Shown: piece after piece, positions 24,701 through 37,800 of the stretch
Layout: each line of letters begins with the position of its first letter
Numbering within the stretch: the first letter of the stretch is position 1
Origin: Siniperca chuatsi
Lineage: Eukaryota > Chordata > Actinopteri > Centrarchiformes > Sinipercidae
Assembly (NCBI RefSeq): GCF_020085105.1
Contig: NC_058046.1
Location: 23,711,675 to 23,775,674 of the forward strand
Direction: 5' to 3'
DNA: 64,000 nucleotides
Position numbers and translations under genes: made by a program
Notes under the pieces: generated by a model
Told to the model about the DNA's origin: nothing
Databases searched by the model: none
Seen by the model: the letters and a program-made list of their open reading frames with translations, nothing else

Positions 24701-27700
24701 ATGAAAACATTCCTTTCAAACTAAAATCTGCCTCACAGTGGATGAACCACCATTTATCTTGGATGTATTTGTTCCAGGTGTTTTTGGAAGGAGGAAAGTT
24801 TGAGCGGGGCCTGACAGACATCTTTAATGTTGAGATTGCTGCGCTCCTCAGTCCCCTCAGCAGAGTCACCATTGGACACGACAATGGAGGAGTCAGTCCT
24901 GGGTGGTACTGCGAGAAGGTACATTGAACATGCACACACATGCACACATACATTCATACTTTTACTGTGAATTAAACCAGCTGAATCAATGTTTTCCGCA
25001 GGTGGTGGTGTACTGTCCGTTCACAGGGATAGAGCAGACCTTCCCATGTAGTAAATGGCTGGATGAGAAGGAGGGAGATGGGCTGATAGAGAGAGAGCTC
25101 TATGAGATGGTCTCACTCAGGCAAAAGAGACAAAAGAGTAAGTTTAATAATCAATAAGTATGGCTAGTCAGCAGCAGCAGTAAATGCTGTCCAATATCTC
25201 TTTTAAAGAAAAGTAAATGGTGAGTACAGTTGTTATGTACTATATTTGTTTTCTACTGGTCCACAAACTTTTACAGAAATATGGCCGCACAAATATGGAA
25301 AGTCAGTATTCCTTTACTGCCTTACGTCATATCCATTCACAATCACACAAATTCACAGTTGGGAGCTGCCCACTGCAATCACTGTCTTCAGCATGATAGT
25401 TTCTGCCCTGAGAAGATTTTTTAACAAGTAAAAATGCCATTTCAGGAGCTCCACTGAAATGTTGAGGAAGTAGAACTAGTCACACTGGCAACCCTCTCGT
25501 CACAAACTACTGTTAAACTCAAGGCTACTGCTGGCCCCAAATGTGTGTTAAAAAATGCACTTATGAAAGTCTCTCTGGGCAGTACAAGGGAAGGAAGGAG
25601 CTACATTTACCTCTTAGTCAAAGTAACAAATAAATGATGATGATAATGGTATACCAGTAATCTGATCTAAGCTATAACAAACCATGACAATGCTCCTGAT
25701 GATTTGATTCGGTTCTCCTCAGAGCACCCGTGGTCCTTGTGGATCTGGACGTCAGACCTGCCCAGTGCAGGAACCGATGCGGCTATCTCCTTCCAGGTGT
25801 ACGGAGAGAAGGGCAAGAGTGATGAGATCAGACTGGACAACAAAACAGACAATTTTGAACAGGGACATGTGGACCGGTTTATGGTAAGTATCTTATATTG
25901 TAATACCACACACATTAATATCAGATAATGAGGCTTCATAGGAAACTCTGTCTGTTTTTATCTTGTTGTGATCTTACAGGTTGAGCTGCCTGATTTGGGA
26001 AAATTGACCAAAGTCCGTATCTGGCATGAGAAGAGAAATCCGTTTGCAGGATGGCATCTCAGTAAGGTGAGGAAATCTAATATCTAATAATTGTGCAGTC
26101 TTATACAGTATCTATCATATCAGTTAAACTAGCTCACTTTGCAATTTACTCACGTGCATTCTGCGTCTTTGACTGACAACTAATATTTTTGTGATTCTAT
26201 ATTAATTATATAATTCCTAAATATGCACAGTTGTAGGCTGCTAGTTAACATGAAAACGAGAGAGAGTTTGGTATCCTCAGTTCAGAGTATCTCAAATTTA
26301 AATATTTCATTCAACCAAAAGGCAGATATAGAATATGTGCATTCTTTATGTACCTTAGAAATGAAGAAAGAAGAAGGTTCAGAGGATTGTTCAGCTTTTG
26401 TGTGTTTAAACACTTGAATGAAATGATAATCCAGACATCCCCTCACATCAAATTAATCAACCTTTCCAGCATTGTGTTTTTTTTTCCAATTAGGCAACTC
26501 TGATGAAGACATTAACGAAGGAGAAGTATACATTTCCTTGTGAGCGCTGGCTGGACACAAATGAAGATGATAACGAGGTTGTGAGGGAGCTACCTGCCAA
26601 CGGAGAACTAATCGCTGAGCCGCTGCCCTGTATGTATATGCACCTGTATTCAAAATCTGCTTTGACAAATATAGAAAAGAATGTAAAACTTGATCTTATT
26701 CTGTTCTGCAGTGATCAAATACAGAGTGACGGTTTGCACGGGGACTGTCAGCGGCAGCGGCACAGATGCATCAGTTTTTCTTAATCTGATTGGAGACCAA
26801 GGGGACACCGGAGATCGGCAGCTGGTCAACTGCAAAAACAACGTCAACAAGTTTGAGAAAGGAAATGTGGGTACATCATACAGTGCATCAATTAGACATA
26901 GACCTTAGTGAAATTTCAGGAGGGAAACTTCATTCTTTGTCTGCTCCTTCTTCATATGCTTCTTGGTTTTTGCTTCTTTCTGTTTAAAAATCAAATGACA
27001 AATCTCTATTCAATCAAGACACAATAAACTTCTGTTCTTTTCTCTTTCACACACTGGAGCTTTTAATGCATGCTACGTACTGTTTCAGGTGTTAATTTCA
27101 ATTATGACAAATTTGGGGGTTATGTTTCTGACTGATTATGGATTTCTTCACCCCAATAATCAGGCAATGACAGATGATGGAGTCTGCCCAATCTCTAATC
27201 TAGCCCCATTTTAATCAAAAATGTTTTGTATGCATAAACTAGACTCTCCTGATGGGAATACTGTAATGTATTTGTCATACCGTATCTGTACCACATATAC
27301 AGAAAACATACATTGAATAATCACAAAAGGTTGTATTTGATTCACCACATATTCCTCTTTTTGACACATAAGAAGGCATCAAAATGTGATGTTACAAACT
27401 GTTTTTTGGGGGGGTGTTTGTCTTTCCAGTTGGATGAGTTTATAGTCGAGGCAGTAGCCATAGGGCAGGTCCGCAGGGTGAGGATTGGACATGATGGCAA
27501 AGGTGGAGGCTGCGGCTGGTTCCTCGATAAAGTGGTTGTAAGAGAGGAGGGACAGGCTGAGACCAATGCTGTAGAGTTCCCCTGCAACAGGTGCATTAGT
27601 CTCAGTGTGAATACAGAAACAAATATTGCGCTGAACTTGTTACAATCACAGTTGTGTGTGTGTGTCATAGATGACAGTTTGATCATTGAATGTGCTGTGC

Positions 27701-28842
27701 AGGTGGCTGGACCGCAACGAGGATGATGGACAGATCGTTAGAGAGTTGGTGCCATTCTCAGATGGACAGCGTCTTTACAGTAAGTTGGAGGAATCAGTCA
27801 TTTTATTCTAACATTTAAATTTAAACTCACCCTGATGCTGACACTTTTCTGGTTTTCTGTCTCTGTGTGTGTCAGATATTGACTATCACATCGAGGTGAA
27901 GACAGGTAACATCCCTGGGGGCAGTTCAGACTCCAACGTGTTTGTCAAGCTCTACGGAGAGAAAGGTGACACTGGTAAGATGATGCTGGTGGTCTCTGCC
28001 AACAACCTGGGGAACTACTTTGAGACGGGTCGCGTTGACATCTTCAAGGTGGAAACCTTTGATATCGGACAGGTGACGGTGGAGGCAAAAACACGTGTTG
28101 ATTTCTCCCATTTGATGTTGACAGTACTATGAGAAGCTTTAGAAATAATTAATCAAAGGCACACAGTCAAAGATTTCCCCCATGCTAACAATAAATGCTG
28201 TCAAGGTGATTTGGATGAACACATGATAAATATCATTTATTACATTCAAGCAGTTATATGACAGAAGATTACTATCATTAATGGTTAATGGTCTAGATAA
28301 GATCTTAACTTTGTATTCTGCATGTCTAAATTTGTAGCCTTCTTCCTTAGATATGATTCCCAGCATGTAAAGAGTGATCAATCTATTTGTAGACAGTGAT
28401 TAAACAATAGCAGTCATTAGTAGTAGACAGATTTTTCATCACACTGGGTCCAAGCATGAGACTGCACTTGTTAAAGTAAGAGATTAAAAAAAATGCTTTG
28501 TTCTGTTTTTTTAGTCTTTTACAAGCATCTCTTTGTCTGATTCCTCAGTAAATGTGTGTAGAATATCTTTTATTTATCAAATAAATAGAAGAGTGTTGTC
28601 CATTTAATCTTATTCCAGATCAATCGTCTAATGATTGGCCATACCAACGAAGGCATGCAGGCCGGCTGGTTCTTGGACAGCGTTCAGATAATGGCTCCAG
28701 TCCATGGAAAGCGTTACATGTTCCCCAGTCACCGCTGGCTGGATGAGGATAAGGCTGACGGCAAAAAAGAGGTGGAGATTTACCCAAGCGAGATCCTGGA
28801 CATGGAACAACGTAGGCAACGTTCTCACATCATTAGAAGAAA

Positions 28843-28880
<38 letters not shown>

Positions 28881-31800
28881 CAGATTCATGCTGACATTCT
28901 TTGTAATTAGTCCTGTATCTCAAGATTAATCCTGTAGTTTCCTGGTCCTTTAGCAAATAACATCAAGACTGCATTTTAAAATCTAGGTGTCATTTTAATC
29001 AAAATATAAAACGTGAGCATTATTTCCAAAACTTCTCTACTTCAGTCATATTTTCCCAAGGAATATTGCCAAGATCTGTGCTGTTATTCTTATATGGGTT
29101 TACAAATTTTCTCTCACTATTACTTCCTTTCATAGATTGTTGAGCAGAAAGTCTTGTAAATTCTTCATCCTTATGTATGTGCATGTCATTTTTGCATGCA
29201 CATAAGAATGGATGCCCTTACGAACACTGGTAGTAAGTCTGTACTCGCACACATGCACACATGTATGTAGTGTATGTGATTCACAATACCACTGATCAAA
29301 AATTATTTGTGTGCCCATTGACCTCTGTCAATCTGTATTTTCCAGTGATTAACTATGAGATAACAGTAGTGACGGGAGATGTGACATTTGCTGGCACCAA
29401 CGCCAGAGTGTTCATCCAGATCTATGGGGACAAGAGGAAGACAGAGGTTATCAAGCTCGAAAGCAGATCCAACAACTTTGAGCGGAACACCACAGAAATA
29501 TTCAAGGTATCAAAGCTTGGATTTCATGCTTTCAGTGGCTCCAAAATGCATCTCATTCAAACTGAATGTCTAGATCTAGATGTTACATTTTGAGTTGAAA
29601 CATTGCAACTGTTCCCCAGATAGAGGCCAAAGATGTGGGGAAGGTCTTCAAGATCCGCATCGGTCATGATGGCTCAGGGATCGGATCTGGCTGGTTCCTG
29701 GAGACAGTGGATGTCAAACATCTAATCATGGCCTTGGTGCCCAAGGAGAAGAAAAAGGAGGACAAGAAAAAGAAGAAGAAAAAGAAGAAAGAAGAGGAAG
29801 ATGAGGACGAGGAGGGCGGAGAGGAGATGCAGGAAGTGGTGCTGACTTACCATTTCCCCTGCTCGCGTTGGCTGGCCAGCGGAGAGGAGGACAGCGAGCT
29901 GGTGGTGGAGCTGCTGCCTGAGGATGCCGGGGAGCTGGAAGGTGTGAAGGAGTGTTAAACGTCAAGCGCCAAGCAGAGGGCTTCAAACATTTGCATTCAT
30001 GTTGTAACTTCCCTGGCAGTTGAGCAGCCAGAGAACTGGAAAAGTAACACAAAACAAAAATAGTCTAATCCTGTCTGTCCCTGTATATTGCATAATGGAA
30101 AATGTACCACACCACTTAGGTTTTTTCTAACATTTGAAACATACAGTAATAACAAGCTAATTGCTAACCCCAAAATAGATTAAATACCACCCACAGCTCA
30201 GTGGAGTTGCTATTTATGCATGGATGAATTCAGAAAGGATGAATAACTCATGTATAACTTAATTCACTGTTGCATAAACACTCTCCTTAAATTATACCAT
30301 GAAGCACAACATCAGGTGAAAACAGATGGATACCTCCTTTAAACAGGAACAAAAATAAAAATTAACATTTAAGTTATAACCCTTAAGATTTTCATCATAT
30401 CAATCCACAGTTTTGATACTGTTGGCAATAATTCTACCATTATTATTAAATGTACCTCTCTGTCAGAGGCGGACTCCGCCATTCCTTTTCTGAATTTAAA
30501 TGGCATCCACATGCATAAGGTATTCACATGAAAAGACGCATGCTGGTACTGGATGAAATTCGGAAGAGAAGAGCTGGCTCATGCGCACATTGCACGTAAT
30601 TTGTGTGGATGAACATAATATTCTCTCGTCTTGATGACTGTCTTCTTAGGTCTTATCTTATCATAACAATATAATGCAATGAGTCCTCTCATCCCGCTGT
30701 TTGTTTCAGACAGAGTAGCTGCTCAAAGCACGTTTCTTGCTACCAGTGATAGATAAGCGTGTAATTTCAAATTAAACTCTTGGACTAGTACTTTTAAAAC
30801 ATTCTCAGTGTTACTATGATTGACCACAGGTGTCACCAAATCAACCAGAATTCAAATCTTAAGGATTATAACTTAAAAACAAGATAAAAAAAAACATAAG
30901 CAGCCTCCTTGTTTGGTTGCCTTGGTCAGCATCAATACCATTAATACTGTACATACAGTACAGTCAGTTAATTTAAGTTTTTGACTATGTAAACCAGGTA
31001 TCCAACTGTGTTTTTTATCTTGTTTTCCAGTGAGCACCCCACTCTGTTCATTAATCTTTAAAAATGTTCTTTTTGCCACAAGACTTTCCACCTCTGCCTT
31101 TTATCAGTCAGAAAACTTAAATTAACTATCTGTATCCTCTGTGATTAAGGCACAGTGAAAGAAGATGAAAGAAGAACATAAACAAAAAAGATTAAAAGCC
31201 TGTTTTGTTGGAGTGGATTTAAGTTGATTTAAGTCGAGTTTGTTTTGAGTCTATACCATTAATACTGTACATACATACAGCAAATTAGCTTTTAACAACG
31301 CAGAGCAGGTATCCAACTGTGTTCTACAGGTTTTCCTGTTTTTCAGTGAGCAGAGCATTTTCTTCAGTATTCCTAAATAATACACCTTTTGCCTAGAAGA
31401 GCTCCTAGTGCCACCCCTACCTTTTATCAAGTCTTGTGTGTTGTTAATGACCACAGGTGTATGTATAAGTACAGTATTTACACAGACATATACACAGTAG
31501 ATAGAATTGGTTACTTTCTCCATTTATATTATTTTCTATGTTTTTTGGTATATTCTGTTCTAAGTGTTGATGTTGTAGACATGCGTGGTTTGATTTCTTG
31601 GCTGAGATATGTGACAGGTTAAAGAGGTGTTAGTAATTCATCCCTTGTATTGTCTTGACAGTCAACACCTATGAAGTGTGTGTCTTTACTGGTGACACGC
31701 TGGGTGCCGGGACCGACGCCAATGTCTTCATTAACATTTATGGAGAAAACGGAGACACCGGAGAGCGTTATCTGAAGAACTCTGACAACCTCAACAAATT

Positions 31801-34800
31801 TGAGCGGGGGCAGGTATGATGGGTTCAACAAAGAGATGATTACTACTTTTTAAATCAGCTAGATAAAAAGAAGGAATCTGATTAATTAGATTTTTTTTTA
31901 AATCATTACTGTAACCAGTGAAGCGGAGAAATGCTAGGAAAAATGTTCCTTCATGGTTCATAAAAAAGGCAAAACACATTATTTATATTAGACTGGATTA
32001 CATTTTTACAATTATTCTTTAATTAATGTAGATACATAAACCAGAAGCATAAAAAAACAACCAGCCATGGAGACATTTCCTGGCTGACAAGAGTAGAAAT
32101 ATTTGTTTGAGCCTGGATGTCATATACAAAAAAATATTTCATTAGGGCTGTACAATTTTACCCTGTTGGAAGGGTATCCTGCTGAAAATTAACCAGCAGT
32201 TAGACAAAGACCCAAGCACTTCCACGCAATATGAGCCTTGCACTGAGGTGTGGATGGGAGTGTATTCTAGTAGGATTACAAGCTCGGCAAGCCAGCTGTG
32301 ACTGAGAGGAGCAATGAGGAGACTTCTGTGTCATTGAACCTGTCCTACTTTTACTCATTAATTAATCCAAACCTGTGAATTATCAAACTCTACATTACAC
32401 CTGGCTCTGTAGGAACTCAAAACTCATATCCACAGACAATTAGGTTTATTTCTTCACGCAGATCAAAAGCAACATTAGCCTATTGTCATTCAGTGACGGG
32501 AACGCTTGCTTAGAAAAACAACCACAGATGCTGTATGGTCGACCCTCTGGTGAGATTGTTTTTGTCAAATGTGTTGTCTGTGGGGCGTCCCCATCACCTA
32601 GTGGTCTAAGAGTCGTACCATGTAATCGCATCATCCCCATTTCGATTCCAGCTGGGGACATTTGTTGCATTCAGTGGTGGAAAGTGGCTCAAGCACTTAA
32701 GGAGAATTTTGAGGTTTTTGTACTTCCTTTGAGTATTTCCATTTCATACTTTATACTTCATGTTTCTGAGGGAAACATTGCACTTTTTTCTCCACTACAT
32801 CTATTTGATAGCTTGAGTTACCAGTTAATTTGCGGATCAACAAATAAAATATCACTCACTGTTGTCGATTAAAACACCCAACAGCGTAAAAGGCAGTTAC
32901 AGTTAGCTCCACCTTGACCAGCTACACATGAATTAATTAATTACACATTCGTGTATAAATAATTTTAATCCAATAATAAAATATAACAATGTGAAACCAG
33001 GGCTTTTACTTATTATTAGTATTATTACACTGTGGTATTGTTACTTTTACTTATGTAAAGGATCTGAATGCTTCTTCCACCACTGGTTGCATGTTATCCC
33101 ACCCTTTGCTCTCACCCTACATTTCCTGTATACCTTCACTTTGAACTATCAAAAAATACTTTAAAAAGTATTGTCTGTAACAGAGCAGTATCTCCGGTTG
33201 ATTTATTTTGCAGGAGGATGTTTTCGTCGTGACAGCTGTTGACCTGGGTCCTCTGAAGAAGCTACGAATCCGTCATGACAACACTCAGCCTAATTCATCT
33301 TGGTACCTGGATCGTGTTGAGATAGTGGACACAAAGGATGACACAACGTAGGTGAAACCAACATACAGTTTGTTCAGTTATTCAGTTATCAAGAAGAAAG
33401 ATCCCACTTTACGCTTTAAAGAGTAATAGTGATGTAATAATGTGTTGTTTTTGAGTTAGAGTGCTGAACAGAGGTATTTCTTGGGTCTAAAGGTACTATT
33501 TCCCTTGTAACCGCTGGCTGGCAGTGGATGAGGATGATGGACAGATAGCAAGAGAGCTGGTTCCTGTGGACGAGGCCTTCATGAGGAAGGATGAGGATGA
33601 CGAGGGGACAGGCGCCACTCTGGGGCTCGAGCAGAAATGTAACACAGTTTCAAAGCTAGCTCATGTCTTAGTAGAGGGACAAGATAAAAGGGAGCCCTGT
33701 TCAAGTATTTATATTTAAGTGCTAGTGAAACATGCAGGTGTAGACAAGAGAAAAGAGGGACTCATTTATAAGTGTGAAGAGGAAAAGGATTAAAGTACTG
33801 ACTTGTTGAATTTATCTTGCAGCCATGTCTACTACATATACTCTCAAAATAAAAACCGGAGAAAAGAAGAATGCTGGAACTGATGCCAACGTCTTTGCCA
33901 TCCTGTTTGGTGAAAATGACGACACAGGTACGATGACTCACCAGCATCCTGGCATCGTTGTGGCAGCCTCATGCTGTATGCTATTGGCTAAATGATGCCA
34001 ATCTGAATTTAAAAATGTTCATGTTACTCACAGGGATCGTCAACCTAAAGGCTTGTAAGAACTATAAGAATAAGTTTGAACAGGGGATGATCAATGAGTT
34101 CACTGTGGAGGCGGTGGATTTGGGCGAACTGGAAAAGCTTCGAATTGGGCACGACAACTCAGGTTGGGAATGAAAAGGTTCTACAGACCAAAAATAAGCA
34201 GTCACTGTCATTAGCAGCACACTATATAAAACTGAATAACACATGACTGTTTTTCCACTATCAGGGGGTTCACCCGGTTGGTTCTTGGACTGGGTTGAGG
34301 TTAACGCCCCCTCACAGGGTCAGAGACTACGCTTCCCATGTGGCCGCTGGTTGGATAAAGGAGAGGATGATGGGGCGATTGTGAGGGATCTCTATCCTGC
34401 TGAGTTACAGACTGAACTCTACATGCCATGTGAGTGAACAGCTGTGGAAGAAGTACTCAAATCCATTAGTGAAATCAGCAATGCGCTTATTGAGAAATCT
34501 TCTTGTAAAACTGCTTTATGCAAAGTGTGGAAGCGTTAGCAGTAAAATATATTTAAAGCACTCTATCTGAAGAAGGGTGCTTGTCAGAGCATTGACTCTT
34601 TGATGCAACTTGTAACAAGTGTTTTAATGTTGCTGTTGCTACCCAAAATACGATATACATTTTTTTATCTTTTTCACATAAGAAATTAACTTGTGCACAC
34701 AAGATTTGAAAATAATAATTTTTTGGGACTCCAGGGGCTTCGTAAAGTGCCAAAACTGTACTTAAGTGCTCGAGTAACTGCAGTTTGTGAACTCTCTAAG

Positions 34801-37800
34801 TCAATGCATGTGATTTACTGTATATCTTCCATCTTACTCTTACTAACAAAGCTTTCACCTTCTCCTCTGATTTTTCAGTTGTGCCTTATGAGATAAAGAT
34901 ATACACCAGTGATGTGTTTGGTGCGGGAACAGACGCTGATGTGTTCATAGTCTTGTATGGACGTAAGGGAGTGTGCACACAGCAGAAACATCTGTGTGTC
35001 AATAAGCGAGAGAGACGTCTGTACTTTGAGAGGGGAGCTGAGGACATGTTTATCGTGGAGGTGAGTGTGTGGATTTGGACTATACATTCTTTAAGACAGC
35101 GGCTGCAGCTCTGTAAACACTGTGTTGTCTTTTCCCAGCTGGAGGATGTCGGTGATGTTATAGAGAAAATCAGGATAGGACACGACAACAGGGGCACCAA
35201 CCCAGGATGGCACCTCGACAGAGTGGAGATCAGACGACAGCTCAGGAAAGGGAAGGTAGAAAAATCCACATGAGATTATACGTACGTAGATTAGTGCATC
35301 ATTAAGAGTTTCCTTGTCTGTGCCCTCATCAAATTATTAACAGATTAATAATTTCACACCTTTTGGCTCACACATCTCTCAGAGTCAGATATACTTTCCT
35401 TCAGTGTCAGTTGTTGTTTGTTGTTTGTGTTTAATGGCAGGGTTCGGAGACGACCATTTTCCCATGCGAGTGCTGGCTAGCCAAGTCTGAAGATGATGGG
35501 GAGACGGTGAGGGAGCTAGTCCCCTCGGACATCATCACACAGAAACTCCTCAGAGATGGGAAGCTGAAAACGACTGAAACAGAGGTGGAGGATGCTTTGG
35601 AAAGTAGGTTTACCCTGATTACAGTGGTGAAATATAACTAATTACATTTACTCAAGTATTGTACTTAAGTACAAATTTGAGGTATTTGTACTTAAGTATT
35701 TCCATTTCATGGCACTTTGTTGCCACTACAATTCAGACTACACGACTACATTTATTTAACAGCTTTAGTCACTAGTTACTTTACAGATTAAGATATTACA
35801 TACACAACATAAAATTAATTTATAAGATATGATGCACTGTTGTAGATTAAACTAACAGTAATTAAAATAGTTCAAATTAGCTCCACCTAGAGCAACTACA
35901 TTAGTAAAACACCACTACACATAATACAACACTCACTTTTGATACTTGTACTTTGAAGTACACTTTGCTAATAATGGTTACGTACTTTTACTTAAAGCGG
36001 CTATAATCGATATTTTCATAATAACAATGTATCAAATGACAATGTGAAAACAGTGTGAAAGGGGTCGCTCATAGTGATGAACCTACAGAGAATTATCACC
36101 TGAATCTGCAGCTCCCCTTGGATTTATGGAGGTTTATAGTGAGTTTCAGCTCATTGTTTAGCTGTCCGGCCCGCAACTTTACTGTTTTGGTTCACTCTCA
36201 CCGCTGTCATAGCAAAATGTTTGGCCACAACAGGCAGCTGTTTTCAGCAAAAAACTTTAAAAACCCACTGTACACTAGCTGCCAGGCACCAAACAGCAGA
36301 CAGACAAAGTTAGCGACTAGCTGGTGAACATAGTGGAGCATTCAGCCGCTAAAGAGCCAGATATTTCCCTCAGGAGTTAGAAGAGACCAAAAAAAGCAGA
36401 TCAGTTGTACATAATTATAAATCTGTGAGCGAACAATGTGTACATCTACTTAATTCATTATTGGGTTTTTCTTCCATTACAGCTCACACGTACAAGGTGT
36501 CTGTGCGGACAGGTGATATGTATGGAGCAGGAACTGATGCCAACGTTTTTCTCACCATCTATGGTGACCTGGGAGACACAGGAGAACGCAAACTTGCCAA
36601 ATCTGAGAACAACAAGAACAAGTTCGAGAGAGGAGTGGTATGTAAGGAAAGACGTGATATGTTTATGTCACATTACTGCTGGTGTCTAAAGGTATGAAAA
36701 TGTGTTATAATCTCTTTGTCTCTTAGGTGGACAAGTTCACTATTGAGGCTGTGGACTTGGGGCAAGTGTTTAAGATTCATATTCGTCACGACAACTCCAT
36801 GATGGGGGCTGATTGGTACCTGGACCAAGTGGAGGTGCTGGATCAGGAAACAGAAGAAGTGTACATGTTCCTGTGTGAGCGCTGGCTGTCGACGAAGAAA
36901 GAGGACAAACGCATAGAGAGGACCTTCTTCGTCAAGGTTTGTTAAACTTGAGTTTTGATTAGCGAGAGTGCCATATTATTTCTTTGTATTTGATTTCCTA
37001 TTAGCTGCTCCCGAAGTAAAATTAGTTATGAGAAGGAAATGAGTAGATTGTCTGTTATGTGTCTTGTTCAGGGGTATGAAGGTGAAAGAAACACTGATCC
37101 ATATTCCAAGAAGATGGCTCAGGCCAAACTGGGGCTGGACAGAAATGCCAACAAGAAGAAAAAGAAGAAAAGGGCAGTGATGGAGGAGGGTCCAAGTAAG
37201 GCCACACAACTAATATTCATGTATTTAAAGATGGGGTTTGCGTATGAAGAGAACAATGTTCTCTTGCAGCAAAGGCAAACATAAAGGAACCTTTTGGAAG
37301 ATTACGCAGATCAAAGGCAGCAATACAATAAAATGTAAAAAGCCCTGCCTGCAATACAAAGTACAAACTTTATTATACATACAAATACATTATTAAAAAT
37401 GTTATGTAAGTTTTATCAGTTTACAGATTTGTGTATAACTCTACGTTTTGAACAAATTAGCCAAGATTTTACCAAGAGTTATATGAGATACCACTCTCAT
37501 GTCTGTACACTAAATATGAAGCTATAGTCAGCAGCAGGATAGTTTATCTTAGCATAAAGATTGGAAACGGGGAAACAGCTAGCTGGCTCAGAGGGTAACA
37601 AAACCACCAACAAACACCTTAAAAGCTCACTAATTAATACGTTATATCTTGTTTGTCTAATCTGATATAATGTCTATTATACTGTATATCTAGGACTATT
37701 TCTTGGCCATGAGTAGTAACTTTCTGGAGTCTCACTGTAACAACAAGACTTCTGTGTATGTACGGAATAAACAAAAGAGATACAACATGTTCATTAGTGA

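Noticed and set aside
28845..28879. AC-repeat considered as part of the loxhd1 exon 18 reading frame
   Set aside because: The frame runs into it only by reading past the donor at 28812; the next exon joins in phase at 29346.
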